DNA of 64,000 nucleotides from DATMNR01 sp963702765 (GTDB lineage Bacteria > Chloroflexota > Ktedonobacteria > Ktedonobacterales > Ktedonobacteraceae). Below the pieces are notes generated by a model. The model had not been told where the DNA came from and made no database searches. It was given only the letters and a program-made list of their open reading frames with translations. Made by a program: the position numbers and the translations under genes. Numbering within the stretch: position 1 is the first letter of the stretch; every line of letters begins with the position of its first letter. The stretch covers positions 85,810 to 149,809 of the forward strand of contig CAVPEB010000054.1 in assembly GCA_963702765.1 (NCBI GenBank), in the 5' to 3' direction. Positions 54,629-63,543 of this stretch are shown piece by piece.

Positions 54629-55100
54629 TCATCGCGTCTGTGCTTGCTGATACTGTCTTTCAGAGGCACGCTTGAGGCGCTGCAAGGAATGATCTACGCT
54701 GGCAGCGATTGTTTTCGCACCAAATGTTTCGAGAAACCAACCCCACCAGCCTGGTGGGAAGATGAAGTCTCAGCCATATTGGACGCGGCAGGTGGTCGCA
54801 TCGATAGGAGTAGCAGGCAATGTGTGGCTTCTCTTGCAGTCCCAATGGAAAAAAAACATGCAGGCCGAGTTGGTGTCTTTCGGGATTGACCTCTTCGACC
54901 TTGAAGATGAAGTGCAAGGTGCGGCCAAAGGCTTTTCCCGTGAAGGAGATGGTCTGGCCTACGGTGGCTGGACCTTCTGGCTCACTACGTTCTACCTGGA
55001 CATCGGCCCACTCGGAATAGCGTTCCCATTGTACGAGGTTCTCCCAGACCACCTCAACCGGGGCTGCGACGACTGCGGTGGGACAGACTGTCAGGCCCAT
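54629..55100 (-). pseudogene. SRPBCC gene disabled by a frameshift and a stop codon
   Basis: The first 95 codons from ATG 55100 read as a SRPBCC domain (VVAAPVEVVWENLVQWERYS). Near 54835 the coding frame shifts, and the proper continuation TPIDATTCRVQYG is in another frame with a TGA before DFIFPPGWWGWF. The rest (AASVDHSLQRLKRA) is readable to a stop at 54629. It was once the second gene after a tetR gene, of which the remnant lies at 55161. Confidence 0.75.
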
Positions 55101-55160
55101 AGTATGTTTCTCCTCTCTATGTCAGGATGGAGGCAAGGCACCATTTACGAAAAGCCGATC

Positions 55161-55326
55161 TAGCTGAAAGCGTCTTCTTCGTCTCCTTGTGGAAAGGGAT
55201 GGCTGGCGTGAGACCCTATCAATCTCCCTGCGGCTTTGCCGTGAAGATCCTGTCTTTCAAGGCGGCGCGTGAACAAGGGGGTGTCCTCTGGCACGACTGC
55301 CAGCGCCCGGCGCATGCCATCAAATG
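55161..55326 (-). pseudogene. Truncated tetR fragment, C-terminal third only
   Basis: The reading frame DGMRRALAVVPEDTPL to a stop at 55161 matches the C-terminal part of the tetR copy at 57476. Its middle and DNA-binding part are missing. The promoter and operator copy begins directly after it, so about 0.55 kb was deleted internally. Confidence 0.75.
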
Positions 55327-55370
55327 AGACTAACTAGTCTAACTATAGATGTGGATGGAGTGAGTGTCAA
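55327..55370 (-). promoter_or_regulatory. Orphan sigma-70 promoter with TetR operator
   Basis: On the minus strand, TTGACA (55365-55370), a 17-bp spacer and TATAGT (55342-55347). The overlapping AGACTAACTAGTCT is a palindromic operator. Same layout and spacer sequence as at 58261. It now drives only the truncated tetR and SRPBCC pseudogenes. Confidence 0.75.
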
Positions 55371-55429
55371 GGGTAAAACTTTTCAGATTTCATTGACAGA
55401 TATGGCATTTTCTAGTACAATGTAGACAT

Positions 55430-56350
55430 GAACTTAAGCAATAAGAGAAGAAAGCCGCATCAGATACAAGACCGAGTGGAAGTAGTAAAAAGAAAGAAAA
55501 TTGGAAGATTAAAAAAATAAAAAAGGAATGGTAGTGGTGAGTGAAAAGATAGAAGAAAAGGTAGGGAAAGGGAGAATTGCCTTGTATGAGAGAGTATACT
55601 AAGTAGATCAAAAAAGAGATATGGAACGACAGGTGCAAAGTATGAGAGACTATGAAGAAGCGAGTGGAAAACAGGTAGACAAAGCAATGACGGAGATCGC
55701 CTCTGGTATGAATGATAGCTGCTCGAAGTTTCTCAGCTGCTAGCTGACAAAAACATTAGGAAGATAATAGTGGAACACCGTGACCGAGAGACTAGCTAAG
55801 GCTGGAACTACATCGCCACGCTATGGAAGTGCAGGGACGACGTATAGAGGCCGTGATAAAAAAAGAAAAGAAGGATGATATGGTGAGCGATTTTGTCAGC
55901 TAATAAACAGTATGGCGGCAAGGATCTATGGCAGACGTGGAAGCTGGAGGAAAGCTGAACGGATAAAGCAGAGCGTGGAACAGGTCAAGCAAGAAGAGAA
56001 TGAGTAAATAAAGGGAAAGAGAGGATAAAAAAAGGAAGAAGAAATAAATAAAGAAAAAAGAAAGCTGAGATAGAAGAAAGAAGGTGTGAGAAGATAAGAA
56101 AAAAAAAGGGGAATGGAAAGAAAAAAAGAAGAAAGGGATGATGGAAAAAGAAAGAAATAGGCAAAGGAAAAAAAAAAAGAAAAAAAAGAAATAAAGGAAA
56201 CTGACTATAACTGGATGTAAGAGTGCTAGAAGTGAGATACTAAAGAGGAACTGAACGAAATGGATGATGCTATAAAGAATATATAAAGAAAAGAAAAGAT
56301 AAAAAAACAGGGAAAGCATCGTGGCAAATGTGGGTATAAAAAGAAAAAAA
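55430..56350. other. Purine-rich low-complexity tract
   Basis: About 0.9 kb with strong strand asymmetry. On the plus strand most bases are A or G, and from about 56030 to 56205 pyrimidines fall to roughly one base in ten, with many A runs. No open frame has a ribosome site; the open frame on the minus strand is a poly-Phe/Leu artefact. It directly precedes the tnpB remnant. Confidence 0.7.
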
Positions 56351-56361
56351 GACGAAAAAAA

Positions 56362-57300
56362 GGCATTGGGAGCTTCCGCTTGACAGGCGCTATCCATGTC
56401 TTTGAAAAGAGCATCCAGCTTCCGCGTTTGGGCAAGCTGCGTCTCAAAGAGCATGGCTATTTGCCTGTGGGCGCACAAGTGGCTCAGGCGACGGTGAGCG
56501 AGTGAGAGGGTCGCTGGTATGTTTCTATCCAGGTGGAGCAAGCAGGAGCAGAGCCTCTGCCCGCCACCGGCCCCGTGATGGGAGTCGATCTCGGAATAAA
56601 AACACTGGCAGTCGTATAAGATGGCAGCGAGATACAAAATAAAAAAGCCTTGCGCATACGTTTGAAGAAGCTGCAACGCCTTTACAGTTGGCACTAGCGC
56701 AAGCAGAAAGGCCAGCAAACAGCAAAAAAGAACAGAAGAAACTTGCAAGGATGCACGAGAAGATGGCTAATACTAGTGAAGATGCCTAACACAAAGCAAC
56801 GACTTCACTAGAGGCAAAAACCAAGACAGCAGAGAAGCGGCACGCTGTCATCGGCATGAGGATCTGGGTGTCTAAGGCATGCTCAAAAACCGGAAACTGG
56901 CCCGCGCGATAGCAGATGTAGGCTTGTCTGAGTTTCGTAGACAATAGACCTACAAAGCTGAGCAAGCTGGCGTGCAGGTCCATGTCGTCTCCCGGTGGGA
57001 GAGATCCTAGAAAACCTGTTCCAGTTGTGGCTGGTATAATGCGGATAAGCAGCTAGCTGATAGGGTCTAAGTGTGTAAGGAGAGCGGATAAGAGATAGAC
57101 AGAGATAAGAATGCAGCCAGAAATCTGAAGATTTTGGCCTATCTAGAATTGATCAGTACAGCGAGTTACGCGGGATTTTACGCGTGTGGACAGAGCAGCT
57201 CTGGCCTGATGGAAACTGAAGGTGAAACTGCCCTGGTTGAACCACGAACCGAACCGGGTAGGAAGGCTTGTCCTATTTGTCCAAGTTTAGGAGGCGAGCG
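56362..57300 (+). pseudogene. tnpB: Decayed IS200/IS605-type tnpB
   Basis: Pieces of TnpB are readable in order across stops and frame changes: GSFRLTGAIHVFEKSIQLPR, GPVMGVDLGIKTLAVV (RuvC-I Asp), GMLKNRKLARAIADVGLSEF, VQVHVVSRWERS, the zinc finger KTCSSCGWYNADKQLADRV, and DRDKNAARNLKILAY (RuvC-III Asp). The second CxxC and the RuvC-II Glu region are lost. TnpB is an RNA-guided nuclease of IS605 elements. This copy has at least eight stops and no N-terminal part, and no tnpA is near. It is dead. Confidence 0.88.
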
Positions 57301-57445
57301 GGGTGAGGCGTGGTTGGGTGGGCCTTTATGGTCGCCCGCTGTGGGTCGCGTGAAGAGGTCGGCTCAACGATGCATGCCGTATCCCCCCACCCCGGGCGAC
57401 CATAAAGGCCCTGAAGCGACCACCACCCAAACACCCTCGCTCTTG
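57295..57445. mobile_element. MITE-like element, second copy of the 50591 family
   Basis: Perfect 19-bp arms GGGCCTTTATGGTCGCCCG at 57320-57338 and its complement at 57393-57411, with outer arms GAGCGGGGTG and CACCCTCGCTC. It shares the TTTATGGTCGCCCG core with the element at 50591. It lies between the tnpB remnant and the tetR pseudogene. Confidence 0.65.
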
Positions 57446-57475
57446 TATAACCCTGCCTCATTATGAAAAGCCAGT

Positions 57476-58221
57476 CTAGTTGAAAGAGTCTTCTTTGTCT
57501 CCTTGTGTAAGGGATGGCTGGCGTGAGACACTGTCAATTTACCTGCGGCTTCGTCGTTCAGAGCCTGCTGCTCAAGGCTGCTAGAGAACAACGGCTTGTC
57601 TTCTAGCAAGACTGCCAGCGCCAGGCGCATGCCATCAACGGTCTGATCGGAAATATGTGCGATGGCCTCGCGGTCGAGCTGCGACCAGTGAGCGAGCAGC
57701 CAGTGGTCGCTGCCATCATCGAGAGCCTGAAGCCAGGCGAAGATAAGATCCTCCGACAGATCAGGCGGATGACGCCCAGCTCCTGTCCGCGCTTCACAAT
57801 GCTCATCATCCAGGTTTTGACCTGCCTGGCAAAGGTGGCAAGTGGTAAGAGCAAGAGAGCTGCGGGAGACAGATGCTCCGCGGCTCTGACCGCTGCGAAG
57901 AGCCAGGGCTGCTCGAATGAACGCAGCAACGGCTGCCGGTGCAGTTCGGCAAAGGTGGGCCAGAAGTTCTCCGCGGTGAGCGTCGCAGGATCTGCTCCAG
58001 GTCGAGTTTCACGCGCTCGATGCAGTATAGGATGACGGTGAAGAACAGATCGAGATTGTCCTCAAAGTAGTAGTAGGCCGCTCCTTTGCTCATCTGGACG
58101 GTTTCGAGAATGCGGTTGAGCGAGGCATCGTCGAAGCCATAGACTGCGAATTCTTGTGCAGCAGCTTCCATCAAGCGCTCGCGTTTTTCGATGGTAGTTT
58201 GTAAAAGCGCGGAAATGGCAT
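57476..58221 (-). pseudogene. TetR-family regulator gene with several frameshifts
   Basis: From ATG 58221 the frame reads MPFPRFYKLPS, then must shift to EKRERLMEAAAQEFAVYG to give a normal TetR helix-turn-helix (ASLNRILETVQMSKGAAYYYF). Two or three further shifts are needed in the ligand domain (LLRSFEQPWLFAAVRAAEHL, then DGMRLALAVLLEDKPL), and another near the end before the stop at 57476. The copy at 55161 preserves the C-terminus in one frame. It is probably inactive. The intact promoter lies 58 bp upstream. Confidence 0.78.
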
Positions 58222-58260
58222 GCTTTCTTGCACCTCAACAGCAAAGGTTTAGACCATATA

Positions 58261-58307
58261 ATTAGACTGACTGGTCTAATTATAGATGTGGATGGAGTGC
58301 TTGTCAA
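58261..58307 (-). promoter_or_regulatory. Near-consensus promoter overlapped by a TetR operator
   Basis: On the minus strand TTGACA (58302-58307), 17 bp, TATAAT (58279-58284): a full consensus. ATTAGACTGACTGGTCTAAT (58261-58280) is a 7-bp-arm inverted repeat overlapping the -10 box, consistent with autorepression by the TetR protein. Confidence 0.85.
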
Positions 58308-58521
58308 GGGTTTTCCCAGAATACTGGTCAAGAAACCAGGCAGCAGACAGCAAGATCATCCGGAACGGCTGGGAACGAGTCAAGATGGAGAGTGTGAAAC
58401 CTTGTATATCTATCGGAATATTCGATTGAGGGTCTTAGGTTGATGCAAAACTAATTTCCCAGATATGGTATACCCACGGGATGCGCAACGAGCTGATGCC
58501 CTTTCAATTTTTATCGGTTCC

Positions 58522-59139
58522 TCAGCCAAGGAGAGGCTCAAGGTACCGGTGCAACGCGGTTTTGAGTTCCCGCACCAGCAGCCTCCGCTCAGCCTCCTCC
58601 GCCTGGAGAAGCAGCCGGAGGACCGCTTTGAAGAACTGGACCGTCATAGTGGCGCTGAGTCTGCGTTGCGTCGGAGAGAGGTGTGGGGCGCGTACCTGAA
58701 AGCCGAGTTCAAAGCGGGTTTGCAACTCTTGTGGCAAAGCATCAGTAAGGCTCGCAAATTGTACCGATGGAGCAGGAATGGAGAGCAGAATGTGGAAAGC
58801 GGGATGAGCAAAGTGAAACGCGAGCAGGGCGTCAATGATCCGATCCAGCCAGGTGGAGAAAGGAAGTGATGCGGCCTCGACTGAAAAAACGGAGCCATAC
58901 ACCTGCTGGAGTTCCTCGGTGTAACGAGCGGCCAGAGCGTGTGCAATCTCCTCTTTGTTGGAGAAGAATTGATACAGGGAGCCCGGCGAGATCCCGGACT
59001 GAGCAGCGATACGATTGGTGTTGGCCTCGTCGTAGCCCACTTCGGCGAAGACCGTTTCAGCAGCATCCAGAATGGAAGCGATGCGCTGGACCCCTCGCGC
59101 TCGTCGCTGAACCGGCTGTGCGTGTTTCCGCTGATCCAT
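58522..59139 (-). CDS. TetR-family transcriptional regulator
   Basis: 205 residues. The N-terminal helix-turn-helix (VFAEVGYDEANTNRIAAQSG, ISPGSLYQFFSNKEEI) is intact; the C-terminal ligand domain is helical. It is divergent from the small gene at 59320, and two dyads in the 180-bp gap are its likely operators. The ligand is unknown. The start ATG lacks a strong ribosome site. It is not related closely to the pseudogene at 57476. Confidence 0.88.
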   Translation of the reverse strand: MDQRKHAQPVQRRARGVQRIASILDAAETVFAEVGYDEANTNRIAAQSGISPGSLYQFFSNKEEIAHALAARYTEELQQVYGSVFSVEAASLPFSTWLDRIIDALLAFHFAHPAFHILLSIPAPSVQFASLTDALPQELQTRFELGFQVRAPHLSPTQRRLSATMTVQFFKAVLRLLLQAEEAERRLLVRELKTALHRYLEPLLG

Positions 59140-59206
59140 ACTCTACACCAAACCTTCGATCCAAACAACGCTCGATTGCGCTTGTCTTTCGTTTCTTGCA
59201 AACCTC

Positions 59207-59263
59207 TTGACAAAGCGAGTAAAAGCTCGTACAATTAATTACGAGAGCGAATAAATACTCGCT
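59207..59263 (+). promoter_or_regulatory. Promoter with two TetR-type operator dyads
   Basis: TTGACA (59207-59212), 17 bp, TACAAT (59230-59235). AGCGAGTAAAAGCTCGTA (59214-59231) fills the spacer, and AGCGAATAAATACTCGCT (59246-59263) is downstream; the latter has 8-bp arms with one mismatch. The arrangement suits repression of the gene at 59320 by the divergent TetR. Confidence 0.7.
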
Positions 59264-59319
59264 TATGTAGTATAGCAAAGCAGAACAGCTTTGTCCACGA
59301 GAACAGAAGAGGATTCCAG

Positions 59320-59634
59320 ATGATTATTACCACCGTTCGGTACGTCGTGCAAGCAGCGTACGCGGCAGAGAACCAGGAGCATATTCGCCGGGTGATGGAG
59401 GAACTCCGATTCTTGCACCGAACTGATCTCAAGTATAGCGTCTTTATGGAAGACGACGGAAAAACATTCATCCACTTGCGTTTCTGCGAAAACGAAGAGG
59501 CGAGCAAGGTGTTTGACACGCTTCCAACCTTCCAGGCGTTTGCGGCAGCGCTTCGCGCAAGTCATCCTGAAGTGCCACCCTCCCCAGTGATGCATCTGAC
59601 CCTGGTCGGTTCGACCTCAGACCTTCTCTCATGA
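59320..59634 (+). CDS. Small ABM/quinol-monooxygenase-like protein
   Basis: 104 residues with beta-alpha-beta alternation and an aromatic/histidine pattern (HIRRVMEELR, KTFIHLRFCENEEAS, FQAFAAALRASHPEVPP), like dimeric alpha-beta-barrel monooxygenases of the ABM type. The ribosome site is GAGG 8 nt upstream. It is controlled by the promoter at 59207 and probably by the divergent TetR. A role in quinone or aromatic detoxification is an inference. Confidence 0.65.
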   Translation: MIITTVRYVVQAAYAAENQEHIRRVMEELRFLHRTDLKYSVFMEDDGKTFIHLRFCENEEASKVFDTLPTFQAFAAALRASHPEVPPSPVMHLTLVGSTSDLLS

Positions 59635-59778
59635 TGCTCTTGAGAAGACTCTCATATCTTCGACATCAGTGAGGGGTCTTTGTCTGGAGTGAAGAGGTCA
59701 GCGCATGCAAACCTGAAAACCTATTTTCATTCTCGCCTGGAACCGGATGAGCTAGTACCCGAGTAGTTTCGGAGTATT

Positions 59779-59808
59779 TTGACAACCGTGATTCACAAAT
59801 GATATAAC
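59779..59808 (+). promoter_or_regulatory. Promoter of the glycoside hydrolase gene
   Basis: TTGACA (59779-59784) and TATAAC (59803-59808), 18 bp apart, about 140 bp upstream of the GTG start. The remaining part of 59635-59947 shows no gene. Confidence 0.6.
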
Positions 59809-59947
59809 ACTTAGTGTCTCAATAAGAGAATTGCAGGTGCCGGAAAAAGCTAGAGATCGTGAACTACCGGTTAAGATGAACTCGAGGAAATAAGTCAGTC
59901 AATTTCGATCAATATCACCATAGTCAATCAAGACAGGAGGTGGTTTT

Positions 59948-61276
59948 GTGGCACAAATTGTGCATAAACACGGGCTCGATGGAGGCTGGGCCTTAGATGA
60001 TGCTGGAGACTATGACTTCCCCTTGTCCTTGTACAGAAAGATCCCTCTTATAGTGCAAGCGAATGCCGGGTGGGTTCGTCTCAACTTCCGACTTGGTGCA
60101 CACTACCAGGACTGGACCACACCCGACAGCCGAGGGAAGAGTGCGTTTGATCAATACGATGTGGTGGTCAATGCTTGCCAGGCACAAGGACTGCAAATCC
60201 TTGGATTAGTCTGCAATGAGGCATGGCCAGGGCATCAATCCGATTGGTGTGCTGGCAACGCTGAGAATGGCCTGGGGAATGGAGACAATCCCTATATGCA
60301 AGCCTTGACGAAGGCATTCGTAGCGATCACCAACCGTTATAACGGCGTCATTGCAGACTACGAGATCTGGAACGAACCCGATGCATGGAAATCAAATCCG
60401 TCATCTACTGTCTATCAGGGTGGAAGTTTCATTTATCCCTCGAACTTCGCATGGCTTCTTCACCATGTCTACAATGCCAGAATTGCTGGTCTCACCATCC
60501 TGAGTGGTGGTCTCTTTGGGAACAACAACAACAACGGAATCTCAATCCCTGGTGACGTCTATCTCAGTAACACCTACAGACAAGGAAAAGCACTCGCCAA
60601 ATGGGGGGATGATCTCACTACCTATGGGAGCTATCCACTGGACGTGATTGGCCAGCACATCTACGTCGACCAGTGGGGAAGTACATCATCAGCGATCATC
60701 AAATCCTTCCTCGATGCAGTACACAACGCATCTGTACAGAATGAGCCACCTCCATGTAGCAAACCCACAGTTGTGACTGAAATTGGATGGAATACGACGA
60801 ACGTTTCTGAGAGCATACAGGCAGCCAATCTGGGAGTATCGTTTGATGTCATCAACCAGACGAGCTACGTGACCAGGGCAATTTGGTACGATAGTCACGA
60901 CACCCTGACACCAGGCTTTAATTGGGGGGTCCGTCATAGCGATGATACACCAAAACCATCTTTAATGGCATTCCAGGAAAGGAGCGCAAATTATATGGAG
61001 CAATCAATCGTTGACCACTGGAATAGTTTTTTCAAGCAGCTACAGCAACTCTTCCCTACACAAAACATCCAGTTGCCCAGAACTGGCTCTGGAATCTACT
61101 CAGCGTGGCACAACCTCTATGTCGGAGGCAAACAGATAGGGCCAGCGACGTCGTATGAGTACAACAGCATCGATTGGCAAGGCAATCCTATCGTCTGCCA
61201 GGACTTCGGATCATGGCGATGTGAGTGGCAGAATGGAAAAGGTAAGTTCTATGGGCCAACTGGAGTAATCTCATAG
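59948..61276 (+). CDS. Clan GH-A glycoside hydrolase (cellulase/GH39-like fold)
   Basis: 442 residues. A TIM-barrel with the acid/base Glu in YEIWNEPDAW and the nucleophile Glu in VVTEIGWNT, the two-carboxylate arrangement of retaining clan GH-A enzymes (GH5, GH39 and relatives). No signal peptide is visible, so it is either cytoplasmic or leaves by another path. A C-terminal 75-residue beta segment may bind carbohydrate. The GTG start has AGGAGGTG at good spacing. Substrate unknown. The mannosidase gene follows convergently. Confidence 0.85.
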   Translation: MAQIVHKHGLDGGWALDDAGDYDFPLSLYRKIPLIVQANAGWVRLNFRLGAHYQDWTTPDSRGKSAFDQYDVVVNACQAQGLQILGLVCNEAWPGHQSDWCAGNAENGLGNGDNPYMQALTKAFVAITNRYNGVIADYEIWNEPDAWKSNPSSTVYQGGSFIYPSNFAWLLHHVYNARIAGLTILSGGLFGNNNNNGISIPGDVYLSNTYRQGKALAKWGDDLTTYGSYPLDVIGQHIYVDQWGSTSSAIIKSFLDAVHNASVQNEPPPCSKPTVVTEIGWNTTNVSESIQAANLGVSFDVINQTSYVTRAIWYDSHDTLTPGFNWGVRHSDDTPKPSLMAFQERSANYMEQSIVDHWNSFFKQLQQLFPTQNIQLPRTGSGIYSAWHNLYVGGKQIGPATSYEYNSIDWQGNPIVCQDFGSWRCEWQNGKGKFYGPTGVIS

Positions 61277-61325
61277 GAGTGACTATATTTTTCACAGTAT
61301 TGCCTGCATAGGTGATGGTGGCAAC

Positions 61326-63416
61326 TCACGAGTTCCCCAGTCTCCAGGAGCCGTACTCTAAAGTAAAGCGAAGGACGGCTCCCTGGGCGATTTCATGATG
61401 GCGAAGCCATGCACGATGGAGAGGTTTGCCGTTCAGAGTCACGGCTTTCACATAGATCTGCTCTTCCCCTGCATCAGGCGCCTCGATAACCAGGGAGTTG
61501 CCACTTGAACCGAAGGCCATCTCTGAACGCGTGAATGCGGGCGCTACAAGCATATACAGATCCTGCCCCATGATTGGATAGAGACCTAGCGTTGAGCACA
61601 TGTACCAGGCACTTTGACATCCCATATCTTCATTATCACTCAGCCCATTACGCGTGGCATGAAAAAAGTGCTTTCTGAGAGCGTGTACCCGCGCGGATGA
61701 TTTGTCTGGTCTGCCAACATAATGATAGAGATATGGCACATGCAACATCATCTCTTTCGACCAATAGCGTCCTTCATCAAAAAACGTGTCAAGGTGTCGT
61801 AGAAAGGCATCTCTACCTCCATGCCGCTCGATCAATCCCGCAAAATCATGGAACGTTTGAAACGACCAGTGACAACTGGCGGCTTCATAGAAATAGGGAT
61901 CGAACGAACCTCCGACTTCATTCGGATCAAAGGGGCTTACCCAGCTACCGTCAGCGCTGCGTGGCGCAAATGTTCGTAAATCGGCACGCCAAAGATTCCA
62001 GAGCCGTTGAGCATGCTGGTAATACGTTTGGGCTATGCTGTGATGTCCGAGGTGTTCAGCCAGCCTGCCAATACACCAATCCTGGTAACTATACTCAAGA
62101 TGACGCGAAACACAGGCTATTTTCACGTTCGTCGAGACATAGCCCAGATCGCGATAGTCCGTCAGGTATCTGCCATAACGCCAGGGATCAGGAGACTCAA
62201 CCTCGTTATTTTTACGCATATAGCCCAGCGCCTTCTCATAGTCGATGCCAGTAAGACCCTTGAGCGCGGCTTCGCAAAACAGTATGTCTGCTGAACTTCC
62301 CCCCTGTATCTGAGCGGCATGTCCTGCAATCCATGCATCCGGGAGCCACCCGACATGATCTGCAATGTCGAGCAGACTATTGAGCAACGCAACCTCCATC
62401 TGTGGATCAAAGAGGCTCAGCATCGCATTAGCATTGCGCACGCTATCCCACAGGCAGTATATATCCGTGAATTGTCTCACACCGGAGTGCCAGGATGGAA
62501 ATTCATCGTCAATCCCCAGATCGCCTGGCATACACAACTGGCGAGAGAACAGCGTGTAGAAAAGCGTTGTTTGCTCATGTGTGCCTCCCTCCACCGAAAT
62601 GCGGCCTAGCGCACGTTCCCACGTCGCCCTGGCTTCATCGTGAATCGCCTCAAACGTTTTTCCCTGTGTTTCACGAACGACACTGGCTCGAGCTTTGGCA
62701 ACGCTCACATATGAGATTCCCACGCGTACCTCGATGATCTGCTGCTGACCAAAACTTGCGACCGCCTGGCACTGGGTTGTAGTCGCGACAGGACCTTCAA
62801 GGAAACCAGCACCATTTGCCACGAACCGTTGTGCAGCGGGTACTGAAAATTGCGCATAAAAGTAGACCGAGTAAGGGAAACGATGGCCCCATCCACCCTG
62901 GCAATCAGCGCGTCCAACAACCTCGTGATCAGAAATCCACTCCACGAATCCACCAATCACTGCTCCCAACTCCCGTTCAATAGTTGCAGGACGAATAATC
63001 GCGCCAACATTGATGAGCACATTTGCCTGGGCATCATTGGGAAAATGGTAACGATGCACACCCACTTTTGGCGAACTGGTGAGTTCCACTCGCACACCCG
63101 ACGACGTCAACATAGTCGAATAGTAACCCGGGCTGGCCATTTCCTGGCTGCGCTCATTGGCTTCAACCATCAATCGAAGCTGCCCTGTGAAAGGCATCAC
63201 CCCAATATTGCCATAGCGACTTCCCCCACCTGTGCCACTCACATGGGTATGGCTGAAGTAGATGATCGGGCTTGCGCTGCTGTAGCCATTCGTAGGTTGA
63301 GGAGGAAGTGTGTCAGGTCCCAGGCGAACCAGACTGTAAGGGAGATAAGGACCGCACAGGCAGTTTCCTCTTCCATCAGTCCCAATAAATGGATCAACAT
63401 AATCAAGCATCGACAT
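61326..63416 (-). CDS. GH92 family alpha-1,2-mannosidase-type glycoside hydrolase
   Basis: About 696 residues. The N-terminus DYVDPFIGTDGRGNC and the HTHVSGTGGGSRYG segment, the YEAASCHWSF acid region and the DNEDMGCQSAWYMCSTLGLYP block are GH92 hallmarks. GH92 enzymes are Ca-dependent inverting exo-alpha-mannosidases. No signal peptide is visible. The ATG at 63416 is chosen for AAGGAGG 4 nt upstream; longer frames lack a site. It shares the region with the GH-A enzyme, which suggests glycan or mannan use. Confidence 0.92.
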   Translation of the reverse strand: MSMLDYVDPFIGTDGRGNCLCGPYLPYSLVRLGPDTLPPQPTNGYSSASPIIYFSHTHVSGTGGGSRYGNIGVMPFTGQLRLMVEANERSQEMASPGYYSTMLTSSGVRVELTSSPKVGVHRYHFPNDAQANVLINVGAIIRPATIERELGAVIGGFVEWISDHEVVGRADCQGGWGHRFPYSVYFYAQFSVPAAQRFVANGAGFLEGPVATTTQCQAVASFGQQQIIEVRVGISYVSVAKARASVVRETQGKTFEAIHDEARATWERALGRISVEGGTHEQTTLFYTLFSRQLCMPGDLGIDDEFPSWHSGVRQFTDIYCLWDSVRNANAMLSLFDPQMEVALLNSLLDIADHVGWLPDAWIAGHAAQIQGGSSADILFCEAALKGLTGIDYEKALGYMRKNNEVESPDPWRYGRYLTDYRDLGYVSTNVKIACVSRHLEYSYQDWCIGRLAEHLGHHSIAQTYYQHAQRLWNLWRADLRTFAPRSADGSWVSPFDPNEVGGSFDPYFYEAASCHWSFQTFHDFAGLIERHGGRDAFLRHLDTFFDEGRYWSKEMMLHVPYLYHYVGRPDKSSARVHALRKHFFHATRNGLSDNEDMGCQSAWYMCSTLGLYPIMGQDLYMLVAPAFTRSEMAFGSSGNSLVIEAPDAGEEQIYVKAVTLNGKPLHRAWLRHHEIAQGAVLRFTLEYGSWRLGNS

Positions 63417-63543
63417 AAGCCTCCTTCTTAATTCTAACATCCGCTGTCGACGCCTTTCGTTCCAAAAAGCGAAAAAAGGATAAAACCCCGACAATGCAGA
63501 GGTGATTGTCGGGGATTGAACGCCATGACGGCGCGTCTAGCTG

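Noticed and set aside
55900..56748. 282-residue open frame on the minus strand
   Set aside because: It is the pyrimidine complement of the purine-rich tract, full of Phe, Leu and Ser, and overlaps the tnpB remnant.
58465..58869. 134-residue open frame antisense to the TetR gene
   Set aside because: It is the shadow of the TetR coding sequence at 58522-59139.
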